DNA from: Enterobacter asburiae
GTDB lineage: Bacteria > Pseudomonadota > Gammaproteobacteria > Enterobacterales > Enterobacteriaceae
Direction of reading: 5' to 3'
Assembly: GCF_008080435.1 (NCBI RefSeq)
Contig: NZ_VRKN01000003.1
Span: 310,001 to 374,000, forward strand
Length of the DNA: 64,000 nucleotides
The position numbers and the translations under genes are program-made. Shown here in pieces: positions 32,040-39,303 of the stretch (positions within the stretch are counted from its first letter, which is position 1; every line of letters begins with the position of its first letter). Under the pieces are notes generated by a model. The model was not told the DNA's origin. It saw only the letters and a list, made by a program, of their open reading frames with translations, and ran no database searches.

Positions 32040-34253
32040 GTGCCGTGGATCCTGTTGCTGTTGATTAGCCTGTTTAGTGCGCCATCGTTCGCCGTCGCGA
32101 TCCCCGGCATCACCACCGGAACCCCCGCGACGAAGGAGAGTGCGCCGCCACCGGAACCCGATGTCGAACAGAAAAAAGCCGCCTACGGCGCCCTCGCTGA
32201 CGTCCTTGAGAACGACACCTCCCGGCAGGAACTTATTGGCCAGTTGCGGAAAGTGGCCGCCACGCCGCCGCAGGCGTCAGTGCCAACCCTCACCCCTTTA
32301 CAGGTGGAGGAGCAAAAAACGGTGCTGGAAAACGTCACCGACGTGAGCCGCCACTACGGGGAAGCGCTCTCCTCGCGCTTCGCTCAGCTTTACCGCAACC
32401 TGATTGGCTCACCGCATAAGGCATTTAACCCGCAAACGTTTACCGCCGCCGCCACGCAGTTCCTGATGCTGGCGGGTGCGGTGTTTCTTTTTTACTGGCT
32501 GGTGCGTCTGTGCGCGTGGCCGCTGTACCGCAAAATGGGGCAATGGGGACGCAGGAAGAATCAGCAGAGAAGCAGCTGGCTGCACCTGCCGTTGATGATA
32601 GCCTCAGCGTTTATCATCGATTTACTGCTGCTGGCGTTGACGCTGTTTTTAGGCCAGATGCTGGCCGACAGGCTGAATGCAGGCAACAAAACCATCGCCT
32701 TTCAGCAATCGCTTTTCCTGAATGCCTTTGCCCTGATTGAGTTCTTCAAGGCGCTGCTGCGGTTACTCTTTTGTCCGCACGTACCGGAGCTGCGTCCTTT
32801 CTCCATTCGGGATGCAAGCGCGAAGTACTGGGCGCTGCGTCTGAGCGTGCTCAGCGGGTTGATTGGCTACGGTCTGCTGGTTGCCGTGCCGATCATCTCC
32901 AACCAGGTAAACGTCCAGTTTGGCGCGCTGGCAAACGTGCTGATCATGATCTGCATTACCGTCTGGTCGCTGTATCTTATCTTCCACAATAAAAAAACCA
33001 TTACCCAAAGCCTGCTGAATCTGGCCGATCGCTCCCTCTCGTTCTTTAGCCTCTTTATTCGCGCATTCGCCCTGGTGTGGCACTGGCTGGCAAGCGCTTA
33101 CTTCATCGTACTGTGCTTCTTCTCGCTGTTTGACCCGGGCAATAGCCTGAAATTTATGATGGGGGCGACGTTCAAAAGCCTGGCCATTATCGGCATCGCG
33201 GCATTTGTGTCGGGGCTGCTGTCGCGCTGGATCTCGAAAACCATCACCCTGTCGCCGCAGGTCCAGCGTAATTATCCGGAACTGCAAAAACGGGTAAACG
33301 GCTGGATGTCGGTATCGCTCAAAGTGGCGCGCATTCTCACCGTCTGCGTGGCGATTATGCTGCTCCTGAATGCGTGGAGCCTGTTTGATTTCTGGAACTG
33401 GCTGCACAACGGTGCGGGTGAAAAAACGGTCGACATTCTGATTCGTATCGCGCTGATTTTGTTCTTCTCCGCCGTCGGCTGGACGCTGCTGGCGAGCCTT
33501 ATTGAGAACCGTCTGGTCTCGGATATTCACGGCAGGCCTCTGCCCAGCGCGCGGGCAAGAACGCTGTTAACGCTGTTCCGCAACGCGCTGGCGGTGATTA
33601 TCAGCACCATCACCATCATGATTGTGCTGTCGGAAATCGGCGTGAATATCGCCCCGCTGCTGGCAGGTGCCGGTGCCCTGGGGCTGGCCATCTCCTTCGG
33701 TTCGCAAACGCTGGTGAAGGATATTATTACCGGTATCTTTATTCAGTTTGAGAATGGGATGAACACGGGCGATCTGGTGACCATCGGGCCGTTAACCGGC
33801 ACCGTTGAGAGGATGTCCATCCGTTCGGTTGGCGTGCGTCAGGACACCGGGGCGTACCACATCATTCCCTGGTCTTCGATCACCACTTTCGCCAACTTTG
33901 TGCGCGGCATAGGTTCCGTTGTGGCGAACTACGATGTAGATCGCCACGAGAATGCAGACAAAGCGAAGCAGGCGCTGCGCGATGCGGTAGAAGAACTGAT
34001 GCAGATGGAGGATATTCGCGGGCTGGTGATCGGAGAACCGTCATTTGCCGGCATCGTCGGGCTGACGAACACGGCATTTACCCTGCGCGTGTCGTTCACC
34101 ACCCAGCCGCTGAAGCAGTGGACGGTGCGCTTTGCGCTCGACAGCATGGTGAAAAAACACTTTGATCTGGCGAACGTGCGGATGCCCGTGCAGACGTATC
34201 AGGTATTGCCACCAGCCGCATCGCCGCTTCCTCCGCAGGAGCCGACGCTGTAA
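32040..34253 (+). CDS. ybiO: Moderate-conductance mechanosensitive channel
   Basis: A 737-residue inner-membrane protein of the large MscS/MscM class, homologue of E. coli YbiO (741 residues). It has a signal-peptide-like N terminus (PWILLLLISLFSAPSFAV), a periplasmic region, multiple helices, and the MscS core near residues 520-660: GAGALGLAISFGSQTLVKDI pore helix and beta domain FENGMNTGDLVTIGPLTGTV. It releases solutes on hypo-osmotic shock. The start is GTG at 32040, with GGAGGAC immediately upstream; a longer frame to 31941 reads through the glnQ terminator and is rejected. It is monocistronic. Confidence 0.95.
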   Translation: MPWILLLLISLFSAPSFAVAIPGITTGTPATKESAPPPEPDVEQKKAAYGALADVLENDTSRQELIGQLRKVAATPPQASVPTLTPLQVEEQKTVLENVTDVSRHYGEALSSRFAQLYRNLIGSPHKAFNPQTFTAAATQFLMLAGAVFLFYWLVRLCAWPLYRKMGQWGRRKNQQRSSWLHLPLMIASAFIIDLLLLALTLFLGQMLADRLNAGNKTIAFQQSLFLNAFALIEFFKALLRLLFCPHVPELRPFSIRDASAKYWALRLSVLSGLIGYGLLVAVPIISNQVNVQFGALANVLIMICITVWSLYLIFHNKKTITQSLLNLADRSLSFFSLFIRAFALVWHWLASAYFIVLCFFSLFDPGNSLKFMMGATFKSLAIIGIAAFVSGLLSRWISKTITLSPQVQRNYPELQKRVNGWMSVSLKVARILTVCVAIMLLLNAWSLFDFWNWLHNGAGEKTVDILIRIALILFFSAVGWTLLASLIENRLVSDIHGRPLPSARARTLLTLFRNALAVIISTITIMIVLSEIGVNIAPLLAGAGALGLAISFGSQTLVKDIITGIFIQFENGMNTGDLVTIGPLTGTVERMSIRSVGVRQDTGAYHIIPWSSITTFANFVRGIGSVVANYDVDRHENADKAKQALRDAVEELMQMEDIRGLVIGEPSFAGIVGLTNTAFTLRVSFTTQPLKQWTVRFALDSMVKKHFDLANVRMPVQTYQVLPPAASPLPPQEPTL

Positions 34254-34260
34254 CCTAATT

Positions 34261-34296
34261 GCCCGGTGGCGCTGCGCTTACCTTACCGGGCCTACG
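34261..34296. repeat. REP element after ybiO
   Basis: GCCCGGTGGCGCTGCGCTTA then CCTTACCGGGCCTACG, containing a small internal duplication (CTTACCTTACC). It separates the convergent ybiO and rlmF. Confidence 0.75.
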
Positions 34297-34299
34297 GGT

Positions 34300-35217
34300 T
34301 CAGGCCTGCTTTTTACGTTTGTTGTTGTCCATAAACGTCCAGGCGATAAAGCGGCTCTGTTTCTGGCCCTGCGCCATCTCTTTTTTCACCACTTTTACGG
34401 CGCCCGCTTCGGTCAGCGTGCGGTAGAGCGGTGGCAGGTTATCCCCCCGGGAAACCAGCGTCGTGAACCACTTCACCTGACGGCCAAACTGTTTGCTTTC
34501 TGCAATCATGCGCAGGATAAAGGCCACTTCACCGCCTTCGCACCAGAGTTCGTGCTGCTGACCGCCGAAGTTCAGCGCAGCATCTTCAGCCTGCCCCAGG
34601 TTACGGCGCTTACGCTCGCTGCCTGCACGGGCAGAGGCCGCTGAATCATGGAACGGCGGATTGCACATCGTCGCGTCATAGCTTTCGTTTTTGTGAATAA
34701 TGCCGTTGAAGATCGACGCCGCGTCTTTCTGACGACGCAGGCGAATGGCGCGGCTTAATCCCGGGTTAGCGCTGATAATCGCCTGGGCGCTGGCAAAGGC
34801 CTCGTCACCGATTTCGCTTCCGGTAAAGCGCCACTGGTATTCATGCGCGCCGATCAGCGGGTAAATCAGGTTCGCCCCGGTGCCAATATCCAGAATGGTG
34901 GCCTGCTGTGGAACGACACCCTCATTGCTTTCGGCAAGAAGGTCGGCAAGGTGATGAACGTAATCAGCGCGACCCGGCACAGGAGGACAGAGAAAGCCTT
35001 CCGGAATATCCCAGTGAGCCACACCGTAAAAATGCGCCAGCAGGGCTTTGTTCAGCATTTTAACCGCCTGCGGGTCAGCAAAGTTGACCGAGGGCTCACC
35101 CGCTGGGGTCTGAACCAGGTAGTCCTTCAGCGGCGGGCAGCTCAGGCATAACGCATTCATGTCGTAGCGGCTGCGGTGGCGATTTCGCGGGTGCAATCCC
35201 GGCTTTTGGGCAGTCAT
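34300..35217 (-). CDS. rlmF: 23S rRNA m6A1618 methyltransferase
   Basis: A 305-residue SAM-dependent methyltransferase matching E. coli RlmF (YbiN), which methylates adenine 1618 of 23S rRNA. The SAM motif is [16 protein letters not shown] near residue 105 and the catalytic motif NPPF is in [20 protein letters not shown] near residue 185. The N-terminal [14 protein letters not shown] is basic. ATG 35217 is preferred because AAAGGAGA precedes it; the upstream extension to 35313 is not protein-like. It is monocistronic, convergent with ybiO. Confidence 0.95.
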   Translation of the reverse strand: MTAQKPGLHPRNRHRSRYDMNALCLSCPPLKDYLVQTPAGEPSVNFADPQAVKMLNKALLAHFYGVAHWDIPEGFLCPPVPGRADYVHHLADLLAESNEGVVPQQATILDIGTGANLIYPLIGAHEYQWRFTGSEIGDEAFASAQAIISANPGLSRAIRLRRQKDAASIFNGIIHKNESYDATMCNPPFHDSAASARAGSERKRRNLGQAEDAALNFGGQQHELWCEGGEVAFILRMIAESKQFGRQVKWFTTLVSRGDNLPPLYRTLTEAGAVKVVKKEMAQGQKQSRFIAWTFMDNNKRKKQA

Positions 35218-35460
35218 GGCATTCTCCTTTAAACAGCGGCGTAAGATACCCTTTGCTGGCTCAACGGTAAATCTTTCTCTGCATCGCTCAAAAAATCGCC
35301 ATAAATCAAACACCTTTATGTCTATGATCCGTCAGCGAATTGTCAATTTATATCGTTCAAAAAATAAGCAGATCATCATCAAATATTTGCGCTAAGTCAC
35401 ATTCGTCAGGCTTCTAAACTTAAAGGGAATCACCTGTTGTTTCCTCATGAGGATGTGATT

Positions 35461-35727
35461 ATGAAAAAGTACCTGACCCTTGCTGTTATCGCAGCCGCCC
35501 TGGCGACCGCGTCCTTCTCTGCCATGGCCGTTCAGTCACTGACCCAGAGTACCGATACTAGCCAGTTGCGTCCTGCAGGCACCGTTTCGGTAAGTCGTGC
35601 CAGTAACCTTGACGATCTACAGGATAAGCTCGCCGAAAAAGCCCGTCAGGAAGGTGCAAAAGGATTCGTGGTGAACTCCGCTGGCGGAGATAACCATATG
35701 TACGGCACTGCGACCATTTATAAATAA
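35461..35727 (+). CDS. mcbA: DUF1471 (YdgH/BhsA/McbA-like) periplasmic protein
   Basis: An 88-residue secreted protein. The signal peptide MKKYLTLAVIAAALATASFS ends at AMA, and the mature domain has the DUF1471 pattern: LRPAGTVSVSRASNLDDLQD, AEKARQEGAKGFVVNSAGG and GTATIYK at the end. It best matches E. coli McbA (YbiM) and lies next to rlmF as there. McbA affects colanic acid mucoidy and biofilm in E. coli. ATG 35461 gives the signal peptide; the upstream ATG at 35437 does not. Paralogue of ybiJ 0.7 kb downstream. Confidence 0.9.
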   Translation: MKKYLTLAVIAAALATASFSAMAVQSLTQSTDTSQLRPAGTVSVSRASNLDDLQDKLAEKARQEGAKGFVVNSAGGDNHMYGTATIYK

Positions 35728-35744
35728 CCTGCCTCTTCCACAAG

Positions 35745-35770
35745 ACTGCATCTGCCCAACGGGTGCAGTT
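35745..35770 (+). terminator. Weak hairpin after mcbA
   Basis: ACTGCA and CCC in the first arm pair with GGG and TGCAGT around AAC. A pyrimidine-rich tail follows (TCTCTTCTCCCC) rather than a T run. Confidence 0.4.
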
Positions 35771-35849
35771 CTCTTCTCCCCTCACCTTGATTGTTCATTT
35801 TTTAACCCCATAGTAAACAGATGGCCTAAACCGATTTCAGGAGGACACT

Positions 35850-36116
35850 ATGGCTTCCGGCTGGGCAAATGACGACGCTGTTAACGAACAGATCAACAGT
35901 ACTATTGAAGATGCGGTTGCGCGTGCTCGCGGTGAAATTCCGCACGGCGAAAGCTTAACTGAATGCGAAGAATGCGGAGAACCCATTCCAGAGGCGCGCC
36001 GAAAAGCCATTCCCGGTGTACGGCTTTGCATTACGTGCCAGCAGCATAAAGATTCAAAAAATTCATCACACTCGGGATATAATCGCAGAGGTTCGAAAGA
36101 CAGCCAGTTACGTTGA
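35850..36116 (+). CDS. ybiI: DksA/TraR-type zinc finger protein
   Basis: An 88-residue protein matching E. coli YbiI. The C4 zinc finger of the DksA family is visible as CEECGEPIPEARRKAIPGVR followed by LCITCQ (residues about 39-64). The coiled-coil of full-length DksA is absent, so a direct effect on RNA polymerase is not implied. AGGAGGACACT precedes the ATG. The C-terminal YNRRGSKDSQLR is conserved in the family. It lies between mcbA and ybiJ; in E. coli fiu and ybiX also lie here but they are missing. Confidence 0.9.
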   Translation: MASGWANDDAVNEQINSTIEDAVARARGEIPHGESLTECEECGEPIPEARRKAIPGVRLCITCQQHKDSKNSSHSGYNRRGSKDSQLR

Positions 36117-36401
36117 CTTTGCTTTACCAAAGCTAACCGAGGACGCGCGTTCCTTTACGCTCACGGTTTTTAGCCAGACGCGTAGCAAAACGTGCCCTTC
36201 ATATCGCTTCTGTAAAGCGCATCTGCAAGAACTGTAAAGCGGTGCTTTGAATTTATTAATATTCAATAAGTTATTTGTCATTCAATTTTTTTGATCGACC
36301 ACGTCAATTCTCTTCGATTTTATCACTCGCGAAAAACCGTGATACTTATCACATCGACGGAACATCGTCCCCTTAACAGAAACACCTGCGAGAGATTAAT
36401 T

Positions 36402-36662
36402 ATGAAAACCATCAAATATGCTGTAGCTGCTGTTGCCCTGTCCGCTCTGTCTTTCGGCGCTTTCGCTGTAGAGCCGGTCTCTTCTACTCAGGCACAGAAC
36501 ATGAACAAAGTCGGTGTGGTCAGTGCTGATGGTGCCACCACGCTGGACGGTCTGGAAGCCAAACTGGCTGAGAAAGCCGCTGCTGCCGGTGCAAGCGGAT
36601 ACACCATTACCTCCGCTAACGGCAATAACAAGCTGAGCGGTACTGCGGTTATCTACAAATAA
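36402..36662 (+). CDS. ybiJ: DUF1471 (YdgH/BhsA/McbA-like) periplasmic protein
   Basis: An 86-residue secreted protein that matches E. coli YbiJ. The signal peptide MKTIKYAVAAVALSALSFGA ends at FAV, and the DUF1471 domain shows NMNKVGVVSADGATTLDGLE, LAEKAAAAGASGYTITSANG and SGTAVIYK. GAGAGA precedes ATG 36402; the longer frame to 36291 is leader. No function is assigned beyond the stress and biofilm association of the family. It shares the closing GTA-IYK with mcbA upstream. A strong terminator follows. Confidence 0.9.
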   Translation: MKTIKYAVAAVALSALSFGAFAVEPVSSTQAQNMNKVGVVSADGATTLDGLEAKLAEKAAAAGASGYTITSANGNNKLSGTAVIYK

Positions 36663-36746
36663 TCGACTGAATGAATGCTGTACCCTCGCCATACCCTCTG
36701 GTGAGCTGCTCCACCCTCATTGACCCTGTTGTTGTTACCCTTGCTT

Positions 36747-36776
36747 GCCCGTCCGCCACTGGACGGGCTTTTTTTT
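36747..36776. terminator. Terminator between ybiJ and ybiB
   Basis: GCCCGTCC (36747-36754), loop GCCACT, GGACGGGC (36761-36768) and eight T, ending three bases before the ybiB stop codon. Confidence 0.92.
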
Positions 36777-36778
36777 GT

Positions 36779-37741
36779 CTAAAACGCCTGCGCCACACGT
36801 TCAAGCCCGGCCTGGACGGATTCCACTTCTCCGGTTGCCAGCAAACAGCAGGCCATCTGCAGCTTGATCGAATGCGGAACAGGAACATTTCCGGCAAGGC
36901 ACTGCTCAATCCAGTGGGCTGTGGTATGGGGATCTTTTGCCTCAGGCAATATCACACCGGTATTTTCCTCCCCGCGTTCCAGAATGGCGCGCGTACCGGC
37001 AGAATCAATCAGCATCACCTGCGGGCAGCGCTGTGGGTTCGCATAAACCTCACCTTCCGTGCCGTGCATCAGCAACGCCCTTCCGCCAATGGCCTCAAAG
37101 AATTGCCCCACGCGCGCCACGTATTCCGGGTGCGAGACGCTGGAAAGACGCAGGGCGGCATCTTCGCCAAACGGCGTGGCCAATTTAGCCAGCGTGTGCG
37201 CGCTGTTACGCACGCCCATGCGCCAGCGCATATCGAGCTGCTTTTCCAGCGGCGGGCAGAGTGTGCTGACCGGGATATAAACAGGCTGATGGCCATCCAG
37301 CTTCGCCTGCGCCTGACCGGCATGACGCGTTGGTTCGATGCCCAGCATCCCGAAAATAGTCTCCGTCAGCACGCGGGTGGGATCTTCGCTTACACCGTGC
37401 ACCACCACCGGGAACCCCAGCTTGTGTAATAAGATAGCAAGCAGCGGGGTTAAATTTGCCTGCTTGCGCGCGCCGTTGTAGCTCGGGATCACGATCGGCA
37501 TGGGTTTTGCCACGGGTGGCGTTAAGCGCAGCGTTTGCGCCTGCATGGCTTCATAGAACCCGCGCATCTCCGCCTCACCTTCCCCTTTGATACGCAGCGC
37601 AATCAGAATGCCCCCCATTTCCAGGTCGGGGACGTCGCCCTCAAGCATGCGAGTATAAAGTGCACGCGCGGTTTCATGGTCCAGATCGCGGGCATGATTT
37701 TTCCCGCGCCCTACCTCTTTGATAATTTTGCGGTAATCCAC
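36779..37741 (-). CDS. ybiB: TrpD2-like, glycosyl/phosphoribosyltransferase-fold DNA-binding protein
   Basis: A 320-residue protein of the same length as E. coli YbiB. It has the anthranilate phosphoribosyltransferase fold (helical N-terminal domain DYRKIIKEVGRGKNHARDLD, then VIPSYNGARKQANLTPLLA and HGVSEDPTR), but TrpD2/YbiB proteins bind nucleic acids rather than anthranilate and the E. coli gene is linked to the LexA-regulated dinG. The start is GTG at 37741, with AGGAGAG at six bases; the ATG at 37774 would add eleven residues before this. In this genome it is separated from dinG by the fimbrial operon, so any co-regulation with dinG is broken. Confidence 0.88.
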   Translation of the reverse strand: MDYRKIIKEVGRGKNHARDLDHETARALYTRMLEGDVPDLEMGGILIALRIKGEGEAEMRGFYEAMQAQTLRLTPPVAKPMPIVIPSYNGARKQANLTPLLAILLHKLGFPVVVHGVSEDPTRVLTETIFGMLGIEPTRHAGQAQAKLDGHQPVYIPVSTLCPPLEKQLDMRWRMGVRNSAHTLAKLATPFGEDAALRLSSVSHPEYVARVGQFFEAIGGRALLMHGTEGEVYANPQRCPQVMLIDSAGTRAILERGEENTGVILPEAKDPHTTAHWIEQCLAGNVPVPHSIKLQMACCLLATGEVESVQAGLERVAQAF

Positions 37742-37996
37742 GACTTCTCTCCTGACAGCATCTCTTGTTAACAATATAGCCCTGATGATTGCCAGGCTGT
37801 TAGTGATTTATCCCTTTCCCCAATGCTCTGTTTTAATGAACAAAAATAAACACAAGTAATTTTTCAATTATTTGTGATTTATACAGAAGATTCTTAGCCA
37901 TACATTTTTTGATTAAATAACCAGCGGAAAGTCTTCAAGGGTCAACGGTGAAAACGTCCAGGCAACGTTCGCACCAGTAACATATCAGGATTCACT

Positions 37997-38533
37997 ATGA
38001 ACAAGGTTGCTTTAGGTTTATTCGTCGCCGCAGCGGTGGGGTGTTCTGCATCCGCATTTGCGGCAACAAACGGTGAAGGTCAGATCAACTTCACCGGGGA
38101 AATTATTGATTCAGCATGTCAGGTGGTTAATGGGTTAAGTAACCCGTTAAACGTTCAGTTAGGCAAAGTCTCTAAAACGGTATTTACCGGTGCAGGCTCT
38201 ACCAGCACGTTAACGAAGTTCGATATTCAGTTAAAAGACTGTCCGGAAACGGTTACCTCCGCAGCGATTAACTTCGGCGGAACGCCGGATGCGAATAACA
38301 ACGCCACGCTGGCATTAACGCCGGATGTGGATGCTGCAACGGGTGTAGCTATTCAGCTGGTTGACGCTTCTGAGCAGCCGGTGAGTCTGTATACCCCTTC
38401 TCAGCAATATGCGTTAGCCTCCGGTACGGCGGTTAACGACCTGATATTCGGTGCTCGCTATATTCAAACCGGGGCCGCGATTACCGCAGGTCCAGCTAAT
38501 TCTGTATCGACCTTCACCGTTATCTATAACTGA
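37997..38533 (+). CDS. Chaperone-usher fimbria major subunit
   Basis: A 178-residue type-1-like pilin. The signal peptide ends at AFA (residue 23), and the mature protein has the paired cysteines (SACQVV and LKDCPET) of FimA-type subunits, an N-terminal donor strand (NGEGQINFTGEIID) and the C-terminal penultimate aromatic, FTVIYN. AGGA lies at 37987-37992. It is the first gene of a five-gene operon and is followed by a strong hairpin, which suits high expression of the major pilin. It is not found at this locus in E. coli. The A+T-rich 255-base gap upstream would hold the promoter; no invertible element flanks it. Confidence 0.9.
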   Translation: MNKVALGLFVAAAVGCSASAFAATNGEGQINFTGEIIDSACQVVNGLSNPLNVQLGKVSKTVFTGAGSTSTLTKFDIQLKDCPETVTSAAINFGGTPDANNNATLALTPDVDAATGVAIQLVDASEQPVSLYTPSQQYALASGTAVNDLIFGARYIQTGAAITAGPANSVSTFTVIYN

Positions 38534-38546
38534 TATTATCAATCCT

Positions 38547-38580
38547 GAGATATTAACGCGTTTATACGCGTTAATATCTC
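38547..38580 (+). promoter_or_regulatory. Intercistronic hairpin after the major pilin gene
   Basis: GAGATATTAACGCG (38547-38560) pairs perfectly over 14 bp with CGCGTTAATATCTC (38567-38580) around TTTATA. No T run follows. It likely stabilises the pilin mRNA or partly terminates, giving more pilin than usher. Confidence 0.75.
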
Positions 38581-38601
38581 TCCTATTATTGAGAAATATT
38601 T

Positions 38602-39276
38602 ATGCGCCACGGTTATTTACTGAGCACGCTTTTACTGGCGACCGCCACTGCACATGCAGGTGTCATTATTAATGGCACACGTCTGGTCTACCAGGGAGAT
38701 AAAAAGGAATCGTCTCTTGGTCTTTCAAACCCGGATACAACGGATTATCTGGTACAGTCCTGGGTCGACGCTGGCGGTAAAAATCTGGCCAAAGCCCCTT
38801 TCCTGATCACCCCTCCGCTTTTTCGCCTTGATGCGAAAGAGGATAACGTTCTGCGCGTGGTGCGCACCGGCGGTAATTTACCGGAAGATCGTGAATCCTT
38901 GTACTGGCTGAATATCAAAGCCATCCCCTCGTCAAAGCACGTTGACGGGATGAATACCCTGCAAATTGCCATTAATACGCGCATAAAATTGTTGTATCGC
39001 CCAACGGCGGTTAAAGGCAAACCTGAAGATGTTGCGAATAAACTTGAGTGGCATCGTGAGGGCAACGATTTGGTCGTGAATAACCCCACGCCTTTCTATA
39101 TGAATTTCCAGAAGGTGACGCTTAACGGCCATAAAGTGGATAAAGCCACATGGGCAATACCTGAAACGGAAACGCATTTTGCCTTACCTGGCAACGTCAG
39201 CGGTTCCACTGTCGCGTATTCCATTATTACGGATTACGGCAGCATCAGCCAGACCTGGTCGAAATCAGTCCACTAA
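38602..39276 (+). CDS. Periplasmic fimbrial chaperone
   Basis: A 224-residue PapD/FimC-type chaperone with a signal peptide ending at AHA (residue 19). Both Ig-like domains are visible: the first holds GVIINGTRLVYQGDKKESSL, PFLITPPLFRLDAKEDNVLR (the G1 donor region with alternating hydrophobics) and YWLNIKAIP; the second holds the conserved NPTPFYMNF. It donates a strand to pilins and brings them to the usher. It lies 68 bases after the pilin gene, across the hairpin, and 27 before the usher. Confidence 0.93.
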   Translation: MRHGYLLSTLLLATATAHAGVIINGTRLVYQGDKKESSLGLSNPDTTDYLVQSWVDAGGKNLAKAPFLITPPLFRLDAKEDNVLRVVRTGGNLPEDRESLYWLNIKAIPSSKHVDGMNTLQIAINTRIKLLYRPTAVKGKPEDVANKLEWHREGNDLVVNNPTPFYMNFQKVTLNGHKVDKATWAIPETETHFALPGNVSGSTVAYSIITDYGSISQTWSKSVH

Positions 39277-39303
39277 TATCACGCGCAGATAATTACTCTC
39301 ATC

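Noticed and set aside
37742..37996. An invertible promoter element upstream of the fimbrial operon
   Set aside because: I looked for inverted repeats flanking the promoter region and for a recombinase gene and saw neither.
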